64,000 nucleotides of DNA from Arthrobacter sp. H35-D1. GTDB lineage: Bacteria; Actinomycetota; Actinomycetes; Actinomycetales; Micrococcaceae. Numbering within the stretch: the stretch's first letter is position 1; each line of letters opens with the position of its first letter. The stretch is from NCBI RefSeq assembly GCF_030063185.1, contig NZ_JASISP010000001.1, forward strand, positions 1 through 64,000, in the 5' to 3' direction. This document shows, in pieces, positions 1 to 8,736 of the stretch. Position numbers and translations under genes: made by a program. A model generated the notes under the pieces. That model had not been told where the DNA came from. It searched no databases and saw nothing but the letters and a program-made list of their open reading frames with translations.

Positions 1-393
1 AATAGCCACGACCAGCCGCCCGGCGAACCGTGTCACGTGATTCGCTCCGGTCACCGCTGGGCCCCTGACCAAAGTGAACAACTCGCGCAGTGGCCCGGCC
101 CCAACCCGGCGCATCGCTTCACTGAGCACTGACGCTGAGGGGCTCTTCACCGGCTCGGGCAATCCTGAGACCAGACGGGAGTAGACCTGTTTCCAGCCTT
201 GATCGGCGAACAAGACACCGGCCAGCAACACATAAATTACCACCCGTGAGGGCAGCCGCCGCACACGATGTTCTCTGCCGCCGGCCGCCTCTAGTGCGGC
301 ATCGACCACCTCAAATGGGATGACACGGGTCAACTCACCCAAATGGCCAGGGGCAAATACCCCCGAGGCATGATTGATGGCAGAATCGGACAT
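1..393 (-). CDS. IS4-like transposase, N-terminal part (cut by window edge)
   Basis: The minus-strand frame opens at ATG 391-393 and runs off the left edge, giving 131 residues. It begins MSDSAINHASGVFAPG and continues with ELTRVIPFEVVDAALEAAG and the segment RLPSRVVIYVLLAGVLFAD, which is the layout of the N-terminal domain of IS4-family transposases. The catalytic DDE core would lie outside the window. GGGAG sits six bases before the ATG as ribosome binding site. The right end of the IS should lie between about 450 and 500, but I cannot define its terminal repeat without the other end. Whether the copy is intact is unknown. Confidence 0.75.
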   Translation of the reverse strand, partial: MSDSAINHASGVFAPGHLGELTRVIPFEVVDAALEAAGGREHRVRRLPSRVVIYVLLAGVLFADQGWKQVYSRLVSGLPEPVKSPSASVLSEAMRRVGAGPLRELFTLVRGPAVTGANHVTRFAGRLVVAI

Positions 394-394
394 A

Positions 395-452
395 GTGGCT
401 CCCGTTGGAGTAGATCAGTCTTGGTGGACCGAACTACTCAAATAGGAGCCAC
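395..452 (-). promoter_or_regulatory. Hairpin covering the transposase ribosome binding site
   Basis: GTGGCTCC at 395-402 and GGAGCCAC at 445-452 are perfect 8-bp inverted repeats. Read on the minus strand, the 3' arm contains the GGGAG ribosome binding site of the transposase and ends two bases before its ATG. A transcript entering from outside would fold and hide the start. IS10 and IS50 use this kind of protection against read-through expression. The function here is inferred. Confidence 0.4.
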
Positions 453-513
453 ACCTCATTCCGCACTAGACACGCCGACTTGACATCAAACACCACGGCC
501 TAACCGAACGGCA

Positions 514-717
514 TTGGCACTAATGCTTGTACTGGCGATTGTCGGCACCATCGGCGACTTGAATGAAACGCCCGACGCCATCAGCGACCCGCTCAAGCCT
601 GCGCGGGCCCGGACCGCCTGGGCACCACGGCTCTTGGCAATTCTGCCGCACTGGCTCTTTCCCGTCTTCGGCTTGCTGATGCTTGGCCTCATCGCACTGC
701 TGGACGCCCTGGTCTGA
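514..717 (+). other. Short hydrophobic ORF, possible membrane-protein remnant
   Basis: A 67-codon frame (TTG start at 514, or ATG at 523) contains two hydrophobic stretches: MLVLAIVGTIG at the N-terminus and LFPVFGLLMLGLIALLDALV at the C-terminus. There is no clear ribosome binding site, and the frame opens only at a stop near 481, next to the presumed IS end. It may be the tail of a membrane-protein gene displaced by the insertion, or it may be non-coding. I do not recognise a family. Confidence 0.25.
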
Positions 718-786
718 GCAGCGCGCCGGGCCAGCGCGTAGGGCCCCTGCGCACGGTTCCGCTGGAGGGAAAGCACTGTGTTGTGT

Positions 787-815
787 CCACGGAATACTTG
801 TGGATTATTCCGTGG
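787..815. promoter_or_regulatory. Perfect 10-bp inverted repeat upstream of the FAH gene
   Basis: CCACGGAATA (787-796) and TATTCCGTGG (806-815) flank a 9-bp spacer. The repeat lies about 190 bp before the FAH-family start in a 290-bp gap. The GGAAT/ATTCC half-sites resemble operators of IclR-type regulators, but no such gene is in the window. No T-run follows, so a terminator is less likely. Confidence 0.4.
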
Positions 816-1005
816 GGAAGAGACATGGAATCATTGAAGAGTTGAATCAAGCTAACCATCCGGCGTTATACGGGTGGGTATAAACGTCATGCTGAGGCCA
901 CCGAAAGGTGTGGGTAAAGAGGCCCAAAGCTCAGGTGGCAAGGCCCCGCAAGGGTTGACAGCAACGAGGACCGCGCAGTTTGCGGTTGAAAAGGATACGA
1001 AATCA

Positions 1006-1890
1006 ATGAAGATTGCACGCCTTGGCGAGCTTGGCCGGGAAATTCCCGTGGTCATCGCCGCCGACTCATCCGGAACCGAGCAAAGCTACGACGCACGGGC
1101 GCTCACAGACACCATCGACGGGCCATTCCTGGCCGGTGGAGGCCTGGAAACCCTGCGCAAAGCCCTCGCAGACGGTATCCTTCCGGTGCTTGAAAACGCC
1201 AGCGAACTGCGCATCGGATCTCCCATTGCCCGCCCCAACAACGTGGTGTGCATCGGCATGAACTACGCTGCCCACGCTGCGGAGTCCGGCGCTCTTCCAC
1301 CCACCATTCCGGTAGTTTTCCTCAAGCCGAGCAACACCGTTGCGGGCCCCTTCGACGCGTCCCCGATCCCGCCGGAAGCGGCCAAATACGACTGGGAGGT
1401 GGAACTCGGCGTGGTCATTGGCCGCGAAGTCAGCTACCTCTCCAGCCTTGCAGAAGCAGCCGGTGCCGTTGCCGGCTACGTGGTGGCCAACGACCTTTCC
1501 GAGCGCGAATACCAGCTCCCCGGTGCCGCCGGACAGTGGACCAAGGGCAAATCACTGCCCAAGTCCACCCCGCTGGGTCCGTGGTTGGTCCCGGCTGGCG
1601 AAGTCGACGCCACCGCGTTGACCCTGAAGACTTGGGTCAACGGTGAAATCCGCCAGGATTCCAGCACTTCGGACCAGATCTTTGACGTTCCCACGATCAT
1701 CCACCACCTGAGCCAGTACATGGTGCTGGAACCGGGCGATGTGGTTCTGACAGGAACGCCGGCCGGCGTGGCCATGTCAGGACGCTTCCCCTACATCCAG
1801 GACGGCGACGTGGTCGAAGCCGAGATCCACGGGCTGGGCCGCCAGCGGCAGGAATTCTTCCGCGCCGGCACCAAACAGGGCGCTTCCTAA
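1006..1890 (+). CDS. Fumarylacetoacetate hydrolase family protein
   Basis: A 294-residue protein of the FAH fold, whose members hydrolyse or isomerise ring-cleavage and sugar-acid products. The usual C-terminal catalytic domain is present: RPNNVVCIGMNYAAHA near 80-95, VVFLKPSNTVAG near 105, a DWEVELGVVIG metal-binding segment, NDLSEREYQ, KGKSLP and VVLTGTPAGVAM. The acidic metal ligands of the family (E..E..D) can be placed in the E-V-E-L-G and N-D-L-S segments. The start at 1006 (MKIARLGELG) is preferred to ATG 874 because GGA at 993-995 gives a weak ribosome binding site and typical members begin this way. It overlaps the stop of the convergent HAD gene. The exact substrate (2,4-diketo sugar acid, fumarylpyruvate or a homoprotocatechuate product) cannot be told from the sequence. 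Confidence 0.88.
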   Translation: MKIARLGELGREIPVVIAADSSGTEQSYDARALTDTIDGPFLAGGGLETLRKALADGILPVLENASELRIGSPIARPNNVVCIGMNYAAHAAESGALPPTIPVVFLKPSNTVAGPFDASPIPPEAAKYDWEVELGVVIGREVSYLSSLAEAAGAVAGYVVANDLSEREYQLPGAAGQWTKGKSLPKSTPLGPWLVPAGEVDATALTLKTWVNGEIRQDSSTSDQIFDVPTIIHHLSQYMVLEPGDVVLTGTPAGVAMSGRFPYIQDGDVVEAEIHGLGRQRQEFFRAGTKQGAS

Positions 1891-2678
1891 CCCTCCAACA
1901 ACTCGGCAAGGTCGGTGAAGACAACGTCGGCACCGTGCGACCGCAGCTGGTCGGCATAGTCATGCCCGCCGGCACTGTCGTGGTTGTTGACGCCGACCAC
2001 CAATCCAAAATGGCCGGCCCGGCCTGATTCCACTCCTGCCAACGCGTCCTCGACGACGACGGTCCGGGCCGGGTCCACGCCCAGCAGGCGTGCCCCCTCG
2101 AGATAACTGTCCGGGGCGGGCTTGCCTGCCAGCTGGCTTTCCTTGACCACGTGGCCGTCGACGCGGGCATCGAAAAGGTCCGCTATCCCGGCGGCGTCAA
2201 GAGCAGCGGCGGTGTTCTCGCTGGCAGAGACCACGGCGGTGGGCGTTCCCTGCGCGCGCAGGGCCTTCACCAGTGCCACGGCGCCGGAGTAGGTGTCGAT
2301 TCCGTCGGACTTGAGGGCATCCAGGAGCAACTCGTTCTTGCGATTTCCCAACCCCACGACCGTGCGGGCGTCGGCATCGTCCCCGTCGCTTCCTTCCGGC
2401 AGGGTGATGCCCCTGGAAGCCAGGAAATTCCGCACCCCGTCGGCGCGTGGTTCCCCGTCCACGTAGCGCTGGTAGTCGGCGACCGGATCGAAGGGATCGA
2501 AGTCCTTGCCGATCCGGGCGCCCTCTTCATCGAGGAATCTGTCAAATGCCTGCTTCCACGCGGCGGTGTGGACCGAGGCGGTCTTCGTCAGCACCCCGTC
2601 GAGGTCGAAGAGCCAGGCGTCGTAGGCACCTATGTCCACGTGCATTCTTTCGCTCCCGGAGGGATGCGCGCTGCTCAT
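1887..2678 (-). CDS. pgmB: HAD-family beta-phosphoglucomutase-like phosphatase
   Basis: A 263-residue HAD hydrolase. WLFDLDGVLTKTASVH carries the DxDG nucleophile motif near residue 25 and the cap-domain region typical of beta-phosphoglucomutases follows. VVSASENT, then KPAPDSYLEGARLLGV and VVVEDALAGVESGRAG are the later HAD motifs. The gene starts with ATG 2676-2678, which overlaps the stop of the upstream GH65 gene (ATGA), so the two are translationally coupled. In such pairs the phosphorylase makes beta-glucose 1-phosphate, which the mutase turns into glucose 6-phosphate. A longer upstream frame exists but lies inside the GH65 gene. The stop overlaps that of the convergent FAH gene. Confidence 0.88.
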   Translation of the reverse strand: MSSAHPSGSERMHVDIGAYDAWLFDLDGVLTKTASVHTAAWKQAFDRFLDEEGARIGKDFDPFDPVADYQRYVDGEPRADGVRNFLASRGITLPEGSDGDDADARTVVGLGNRKNELLLDALKSDGIDTYSGAVALVKALRAQGTPTAVVSASENTAAALDAAGIADLFDARVDGHVVKESQLAGKPAPDSYLEGARLLGVDPARTVVVEDALAGVESGRAGHFGLVVGVNNHDSAGGHDYADQLRSHGADVVFTDLAELLEG

Positions 2679-5065
2679 GGCGTTTCCTTTCGTGCGGAGG
2701 TCCTGCGGCGACCGCTTCGGAGGGTTGGCTCGCGTCCCGCCGGCTGGGTGGGACGCTTGGATTCTCCCGGCAGCAGCCGGGGCGGCGGCGTCGGGCAAGA
2801 GGTCGCCGTTGTGGTCGCGGTGACGGGGTCGCCGAAGTGGAATATTTGCAGAGCGTCCCCTTCCAACAGGCTGTAGCTCGTGCTGGCTTCCGTGGTCTCC
2901 ACTTGCAGGCACCGTCCACGAAAGAGGACCCGGAAGCAGAGCCTGGTGACGCCCTCGGGCAGGCGCGGGGCGAAGCTTAGCGAGCCATCCAATTCGCGCA
3001 TGCCGCCCAAGCCTGCGACCAGGGCGATCCAGGTACCGGCCAGCGACGCGATGTGCACGCCGTCTCGCGTGTTGTGTTCAAGGTTCTCCAGATCCATCAG
3101 CGCTGCCTCGGCAAGGTAGTCATACGCCAAGCCCAGCTGGCCCACTTCGGCGGCCATGACAGCCTGAGTGCAGGCGGACAACGAAGAATCGCGCACTGTG
3201 AGGCGCTCGTAATAGCGGAAGTTGGCGGCCTTTTGTTCTGCACTGAAAGCCTCGCCTCGCAGGTGCATGGCCAGCACGAGGTCTGCCTGTTTCACCACTT
3301 GTTTGCGGTAGAGGTCAAAATACGGGAAGTGCAGAAGCAAGGGGTATTCCGCGGGGACTGTGCCCTCGAAATCCCACTCCCGGTGCGCGGTGAAGGCCTC
3401 CGCTTGCGGGTGAATGCCGAGCTCGTCGTCGTAGGGGATGCGCATGTCCCGCGCCGCATCGCACCAGGCCGCCATCTCTTCCCCGTCGATGCCCAGTTCA
3501 CGGGCCCTGTCCGGATTTCTTTTGGCGACGGCCGCGGCGGAGCGCAGATTGTGCTGGGCCATCAGGTTGGTGTAGACGTTGTTGTCCGCGACGGCACTGT
3601 ACTCGTCCGGGCCGGTGACTCCGTCGATGTTGAACCGGCCTTGGGCATCGTGGTGGCCCAGCGAGCGCCAGAACCGTGCCGTCTGAGCCAGCAGTTCCAA
3701 GCCAATCTTCTGTTCGAAGTCGGTGTCGCCGGTGGCATTCAGATAGCGGACCACGGCGTCGGCGATGTCAGCCCCCACGTGGAAGGCCGCGGTCCCCGCG
3801 GGCCAGTAGCTGGAGCATTCGGCTCCTGTGATGGTGCGCCAGGGAAAAGCTGCCCCCTTCATGCCCAGTTGGGCCGCCCTGTCCAGGGCCGGCTGCAGGG
3901 TGGAATGCCGCCAGTCCAGGGCATAGGCGGCGGCGGCGGGGACAGTGTAGGTCAGCACTGGAAGCACAAACGTCTCCGTGTCCCAAAAAGCGTGGCCGCC
4001 ATATCCCGTCCCGGTCAAACCCTTGGCAGGGATGGCCCGGCGCTCGGCCCGGGCCCCTGCCTGCAGGACGTGGAACAAGGCAAATCGCACGGCCTGTTGA
4101 ATTTCAGCGTCCCCTTCCACTTGAACGTCGGCGCGGGCCCAGAAGTCGTCCAGATAGCTGCGTTGTTCGGCCAGCAGACCTTCCCAACCGCCTTGAAGCG
4201 CCCCGGTGATGGCTGCGTCCACCTGGTCGCGCAACTCCTGGCGGCTTCGTACCGCCGACCAGCCATAGCTGACAAATTTTACAAAACGCAGCCGCTCCCC
4301 GGGTTCCAAGGCGACTGTCATGCTGACCCGGCCCAGGTCGTCGAAACTCTCAGCCAACACATGGGTGGAGTCCGGGCCGTCCACCACATGATCCATGGCC
4401 GCAGCCACCAAGAGCCCGCTCTGCTCGGTTCTGTGCACCAACTCTGCCCGCGCGCCGTCGTTGGCGTGCATCTCCGACCGCAAGGGAGATTCCAATACTG
4501 CGGCCGCCCGAGGGTCGTCGCTGCCCGGGGGCAGCGGCTCGTTGACCACCAGCTCCGACTGGATCACCAGGCGTACCGGGCCATCGACAGCCTCAACTTG
4601 ATACTCGACGGCAGCAATCGAGCGCTGGGCCAGCGACACCAGGCGGGTCGATGAGACGCGGACTGTGCGCCCGGCGGGTGAAGACCACAGCGCGCTGCGA
4701 CTCAGGACGCCTGCACGGAAGTCAAGGACGCGTTCGTGGCTGTGCAGCTGGCCGTAGCGGACGTCGAAGGGCTCGTCGTCGACCAACAGCCGAATCAGTT
4801 TGCCGTTGGCCACGCTGATCATCGTCTGGCCCGACTCGGGATAACCGTAACCGGCCTCCGCATAGGGCAGCGGGCGCAGCTCGTAAACGCCGTTGAGATA
4901 GGACCCCGGCAGCTCGTAGGGCGCCCCCTCGTCCAAATTGCCCCGCCAGCCAATATGGCCGTTGGAGAGTGCAAACAAGGATTCGCTCTGGGCCAGCACG
5001 TCCAGATCCAAGTCCGTTTCCCGCAGGCACCATCCCTCGCAGCTATAGGCCTCATGGGAAATCAC
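2675..5065 (-). CDS. Glycoside hydrolase family 65 disaccharide phosphorylase
   Basis: A 796-residue enzyme of the GH65 family (maltose, trehalose, kojibiose phosphorylases). The N-terminal beta-sandwich begins ISHEAYSCEGWCLRETDL and includes ALSNGHIGWRGNLDEG. The catalytic barrel shows HAFWDTETFVLPVLTY and VTGPDEYSAVADNNVYTN, where the Glu of GPDEY is the expected general acid. A C-terminal jelly-roll follows, with a basic, Pro-rich extension of about 45 residues. I place the start at GTG 5063-5065 because a GGTGAGG ribosome binding site precedes it and family proteins start at this point; an in-frame start at 5173 would add 36 unusual residues. It is coupled to the phosphoglucomutase-like gene downstream. 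The disaccharide used cannot be decided from sequence alone. Confidence 0.88.
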   Translation of the reverse strand: MISHEAYSCEGWCLRETDLDLDVLAQSESLFALSNGHIGWRGNLDEGAPYELPGSYLNGVYELRPLPYAEAGYGYPESGQTMISVANGKLIRLLVDDEPFDVRYGQLHSHERVLDFRAGVLSRSALWSSPAGRTVRVSSTRLVSLAQRSIAAVEYQVEAVDGPVRLVIQSELVVNEPLPPGSDDPRAAAVLESPLRSEMHANDGARAELVHRTEQSGLLVAAAMDHVVDGPDSTHVLAESFDDLGRVSMTVALEPGERLRFVKFVSYGWSAVRSRQELRDQVDAAITGALQGGWEGLLAEQRSYLDDFWARADVQVEGDAEIQQAVRFALFHVLQAGARAERRAIPAKGLTGTGYGGHAFWDTETFVLPVLTYTVPAAAAYALDWRHSTLQPALDRAAQLGMKGAAFPWRTITGAECSSYWPAGTAAFHVGADIADAVVRYLNATGDTDFEQKIGLELLAQTARFWRSLGHHDAQGRFNIDGVTGPDEYSAVADNNVYTNLMAQHNLRSAAAVAKRNPDRARELGIDGEEMAAWCDAARDMRIPYDDELGIHPQAEAFTAHREWDFEGTVPAEYPLLLHFPYFDLYRKQVVKQADLVLAMHLRGEAFSAEQKAANFRYYERLTVRDSSLSACTQAVMAAEVGQLGLAYDYLAEAALMDLENLEHNTRDGVHIASLAGTWIALVAGLGGMRELDGSLSFAPRLPEGVTRLCFRVLFRGRCLQVETTEASTSYSLLEGDALQIFHFGDPVTATTTATSCPTPPPRLLPGESKRPTQPAGREPTLRSGRRRTSARKETP

Positions 5066-5257
5066 AGAACACCTCACCGTCCCGGAACGCATCGGCCATT
5101 GCCAAGGCCCCTGTCTTCGGCACCATTGTTGCAGTTCCAAACACGGCTGGCTAGGTGCTCCGGTCTTCGTCAATCCCGCCCATGCGCGGGGAGGGTGTGT
5201 TGATGGTTGAATTCTAAGTTTCCGCGCCCTTTCGCCAACTTTTCAACCCCCTTTCCA

Positions 5258-5280
5258 AACATGTATAAAATATGCAACTT
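5258..5280. promoter_or_regulatory. Candidate NsrR operator upstream of qNOR
   Basis: The 23-bp stretch AACATGTATAA-A-ATATGCAACTT has the 11-1-11 layout of NsrR sites and matches about 16 of the 22 defined positions of the AAnATGCATTT-type consensus known from Escherichia coli. It lies about 210 bp before the qNOR start in AT-rich DNA. A second site of the same kind precedes hmp in this window, and an NsrR-like gene is present. By-eye match only. Confidence 0.4.
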
Positions 5281-5488
5281 TTATGGTTCAAACGCTTCCC
5301 CTTGTCTGGACGCAGGCGTAATGTGTCTGGAACTCGTACCAACAACTAAAAATTCAAGATCCCCGATTCTTGTGCCGGAGAGAATTTCGGCACCTTATTT
5401 GGTGAGCCACAGTGCCGGTAGTTGAGTTGCTTTGCATGCACGCACCTGCAGTGCCTTTCCCGGGCGGGGAACCAGAGGGGGCAGCGTT

Positions 5489-7912
5489 GTGGTTGAAATT
5501 GCGCGTAAAAACGGGCGTCAACGATCCGAGTTGATTGTTTCAAGAGTATGGATCCAAGCCGTTGCCATGGTGATGATCTTTGGGTTCCTGGTCATGGGGT
5601 TTTTGGCGGTCCGCACGTATACGGACTCGATGCCGATGCCGAAGCAGGTGGTTGACTCGCAAGGGGGAGTTGTCTTCACCGGGGCGGATATCACCGCCGG
5701 CCAACAGATATTCCTCCGACGGGGCTTGCAGGAATATGGCTCCATCGTTGGGCACGGCGGCTACCTTGGCCCCGACTACACGGCCGATTACCTGCGCCGG
5801 TCGGCCACCATGGTGCTGGCGGACCTCACCGCTACCGGCATTCAGGACCCACAGGGCGCACTCGTCACCATGATGCGCACCAACCGCTATGACCCGGGCA
5901 CCGGCACGCTGGTGTTTACGGATGAGCAGATCAAGGCCTTCAAGGCCATCCAGACGCACTACGCGGACTACTTTGGTTCGCCGACCACACAATACGGGCT
6001 GATTCCCAATGCCATTACAGGTCCCCAGGACATCCGCCAACTGACCTCTTTCTTCGCCTGGACGTCGTGGGCCGCGGCTGCCGAACGCCCCGGCCACAAC
6101 TACTCGTACACCAACAATTGGCCCGGCGAGCCGCTGGTGAACAACGGCCCGACGGCGGACATCATCGTCTGGAGCGGGTTGTCGCTGATTGCCCTCCTCG
6201 TGGGAATCGGGTTGCTGTTCGCGATGTATGGCCGGTGGAGCCGAAATGTCGGCTGGCACAGCGGGGAAACCCCCGCGTTGTCATTCCGGCAACCGGGCAA
6301 GGTCGCCATCACCCCGGGCCAGCGCGCCACGGCCTGGTTCTTCTTCATCGTGGCCATCCTGTTTCTTGGCCAGACGCTGCTTGGCGGCGCCATCGAACAT
6401 TATCGTGCCGACCTCTCAAGCTTCTTTGGCTTCGACATGGCCAAGCTGCTGCCGTTCAACCTAGCCAGGACCTGGCATGTGCAACTGTCCATTTTGTGGA
6501 CGGCAGCATCATTTCTGGCCGCGGGGATCTTCCTGGCCCCCTACATTTCCGGACGTGAACCAAAACGCCAAAGCTGGCTCATCTACGGCCTCCTCGGCGC
6601 CTTGGCCCTGGTCATCGCAGGATCGTTCGTCGGAGAGGCTATGAGCATTTTTGGGGTCGAGGCCGTGGCCGGGAATCCACTGTGGGACATGCAGTGGGAG
6701 TACTTGGACCTGCCAAGGGTCTGGCAGGGGGTGCTCGTCGTCGGACTGTTCCTGTGGATCATCATCATTTACCGCGGCATCCGGGCCCGGCTGCAAAAAG
6801 AGCACCGGTTCAACCTGCCCTGGCTTTTCTTCTACTCCGGGCTGGCAATCCCCGGCTTTTATGCCGTGGGCCTGCTGGCCAGCACCGAGACGGCGCTGCC
6901 CGTGGCCGACTACTGGCGCTTTTGGGTGGTGCACCTGTGGGTTGAGGACTTCCTGGAATTGTTCACCACCGTCATGGTTGCCTACATCTTCGTCATGCTC
7001 GGGGTGATCCGGCGAAAAATTGCCATGCAACTGATCCTGCTCGACGTCATCCTCTACTCCGTGGGCGGCGTGATCGGGACCATGCACCACCTGTACTTCT
7101 CCGGCACGCCGGTGGAGAACATGGCATTGGGTGCGTTCTTCTCGGCGTTGGAAGTCATTCCGCTCACGTTCCTCACCATCGAGGCCTGGAGCTTTTTGCA
7201 ACTCGGTTCACGCCAGGAATCACGAAGTTCGGCCCCGTTCCCGCACCGTTGGGCTGTCATGTTCCTGGTGGCAGTGGGCTTCTGGAATTTCCTCGGGGCG
7301 GGTGTTTTTGGCTTCCTGGTGAACCTGCCCATTGTCTCCTACTACGAGATAGGCACAGCACTGACAGCCAACCACGCGCACGCCTCCATGATGGGCGTGT
7401 ACGGGATGCTGGGCGTTGGACTGGCGCTGTTCGCGTTGCGCTACATCATCCCGGCGGAGCGTTGGTCGGACAAGGCTGCCCGTCTCTCCTTCTGGGGCCT
7501 GAACATAGGTTTGGCATGGATGTCTTTTGCTACACTGATTCCGCTCGGCGTTATCCAGCTCTGGCACTCCATCAATGACAGCTACTACGAGGCGCGGACG
7601 CTGAACTTCATTACGCAACCGGGCAACGCCGTCCTTGAATGGCTGCGCCTGCCAGGGGATTTGATGCTCATCGTCGTCGGCGTGCTGCCGTTCCTGTGGA
7701 TCACGTGGCTGGGCGTTCGCCACGGGATCAAGGCGACAACCTACGATGTCCCGGAAGAAGCCCTCTTCGTTGTGGAGCAGCCGGCCACAGTGGCGGCCGG
7801 GGCCCGAACGGGCAACGACGACGAACCCCGCCAACGCTACGGCTCCGACAACCGCGGGGCCCGGCACGCAGGCAACGGGCCCGGAGACGGTCCCGGGGAC
7901 GGGGAGCCGTGA
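5489..7912 (+). CDS. norZ: Quinol-dependent nitric oxide reductase (qNOR)
   Basis: A single-chain NO reductase of about 807 residues that reduces NO to N2O in the membrane with quinol. The N-terminal extension replacing the NorC subunit follows the first membrane helix and contains GLQEYGSIVGHGGYLGPDY. About thirteen further hydrophobic helices follow. Haem and FeB ligands can be seen in VHLWVEDFLELF, GTMHHLYFSGTP (His-His) and NHAHASMMGVYGM. The C-terminus (after ATTYDVPEE) is hydrophilic and Gly/Pro/Arg-rich. The start is GTG 5489, seven bases after GGGGG; ATG 5432 is an alternative without a good binding site. Its stop overlaps the next ATG. It probably detoxifies NO instead of serving a full denitrification chain, since no other denitrification genes are here. 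Confidence 0.93.
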   Translation: MVEIARKNGRQRSELIVSRVWIQAVAMVMIFGFLVMGFLAVRTYTDSMPMPKQVVDSQGGVVFTGADITAGQQIFLRRGLQEYGSIVGHGGYLGPDYTADYLRRSATMVLADLTATGIQDPQGALVTMMRTNRYDPGTGTLVFTDEQIKAFKAIQTHYADYFGSPTTQYGLIPNAITGPQDIRQLTSFFAWTSWAAAAERPGHNYSYTNNWPGEPLVNNGPTADIIVWSGLSLIALLVGIGLLFAMYGRWSRNVGWHSGETPALSFRQPGKVAITPGQRATAWFFFIVAILFLGQTLLGGAIEHYRADLSSFFGFDMAKLLPFNLARTWHVQLSILWTAASFLAAGIFLAPYISGREPKRQSWLIYGLLGALALVIAGSFVGEAMSIFGVEAVAGNPLWDMQWEYLDLPRVWQGVLVVGLFLWIIIIYRGIRARLQKEHRFNLPWLFFYSGLAIPGFYAVGLLASTETALPVADYWRFWVVHLWVEDFLELFTTVMVAYIFVMLGVIRRKIAMQLILLDVILYSVGGVIGTMHHLYFSGTPVENMALGAFFSALEVIPLTFLTIEAWSFLQLGSRQESRSSAPFPHRWAVMFLVAVGFWNFLGAGVFGFLVNLPIVSYYEIGTALTANHAHASMMGVYGMLGVGLALFALRYIIPAERWSDKAARLSFWGLNIGLAWMSFATLIPLGVIQLWHSINDSYYEARTLNFITQPGNAVLEWLRLPGDLMLIVVGVLPFLWITWLGVRHGIKATTYDVPEEALFVVEQPATVAAGARTGNDDEPRQRYGSDNRGARHAGNGPGDGPGDGEP

Positions 7913-8736
7913 TGGACACCATTGATCCGCTCGTGTGGTTTGCCATCGGCTACGGACTTGTCCTGCTGGCCGTTGCCCACTTCCTTGACATCCTTGCGCG
8001 GCGCACGGCACAGCGCACAGTGGAGTGGCGCTCCGGCGGGTTCCACTATCATGGTGACCACGACGCCTGGCTGTGTCCCCAGGACCAGTGGTTGTGGCCG
8101 GAATCCTTTGACCCGGACAATCGCGTCATGCGGTACCGGGCCAATCCGGCCGTGTGCAACGCCTGCCCCGTCAAGGACTCCTGCACCACGTCAAGCAGCG
8201 GCCGGGCAATGAGCCGCAACGTTGATCCGTGGCCCAGCTCCGAAGCTGAACGCTTCCACCGTGGCATTGCCTGCGCGGTCGTCGTGCTGGCTTTGGCGTG
8301 GCCCCTGGCCACCATGATCGGGGCCAGGAACGGAGCCGAGCTGCTGGTCCTGGCGGTGACGGTCCTGGCCATCGCCGCCGCAAGCTGGCCGCTGTGGTCC
8401 CACCTGCACCGGTCACCGGCGAGGTTCCCTGACCACGTCAAGGTGGAGGTGCTCGATGACACGGTGGCCCGCCATGCTTCAGGATCCGAACGCGAAGCCC
8501 GCAGGCACACCAGCTACGGAAGCGACCACCGGCCCGGCCCGGTTCCGGTCCAGCTCACACCGCCACCGCACCACGCAGGCACAGCAGTGAACGCCGGCGA
8601 GACGGTGAAAGCTGACACGGCCGGGGAACACGACAAGTTTGCGACCCGCTGGGGGTCGTTCGGGGAACCCGGCGGCGAGGCAACCGCACCGGGACGGAGC
8701 AGGAGGAAGAACACATGGCCTGGATCCAGATCCTGA
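7912..8736 (+). CDS. Cys-rich membrane protein of the qNOR operon
   Basis: A 274-residue protein not assigned to a named family. One N-terminal helix (VWFAIGYGLVLLAVAHFL) is followed by a soluble domain with HYHGDHDAWLCPQDQWLWPE and NPAVCNACPVKDSCTT, a C-x2-C-x5-C set that could bind zinc or an Fe-S cluster. Two adjacent helices follow (IACAVVVLALAWPLATM and LLVLAVTVLAIAAASWPLW), then a low-complexity His/Pro/Gly tail. The start ATG overlaps the qNOR stop (TGATG), and the end overlaps the slipin start, so the three are one operon. An accessory or electron-transfer role in NO reduction is an inference from position only. Confidence 0.75.
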   Translation: MDTIDPLVWFAIGYGLVLLAVAHFLDILARRTAQRTVEWRSGGFHYHGDHDAWLCPQDQWLWPESFDPDNRVMRYRANPAVCNACPVKDSCTTSSSGRAMSRNVDPWPSSEAERFHRGIACAVVVLALAWPLATMIGARNGAELLVLAVTVLAIAAASWPLWSHLHRSPARFPDHVKVEVLDDTVARHASGSEREARRHTSYGSDHRPGPVPVQLTPPPHHAGTAVNAGETVKADTAGEHDKFATRWGSFGEPGGEATAPGRSRRKNTWPGSRS

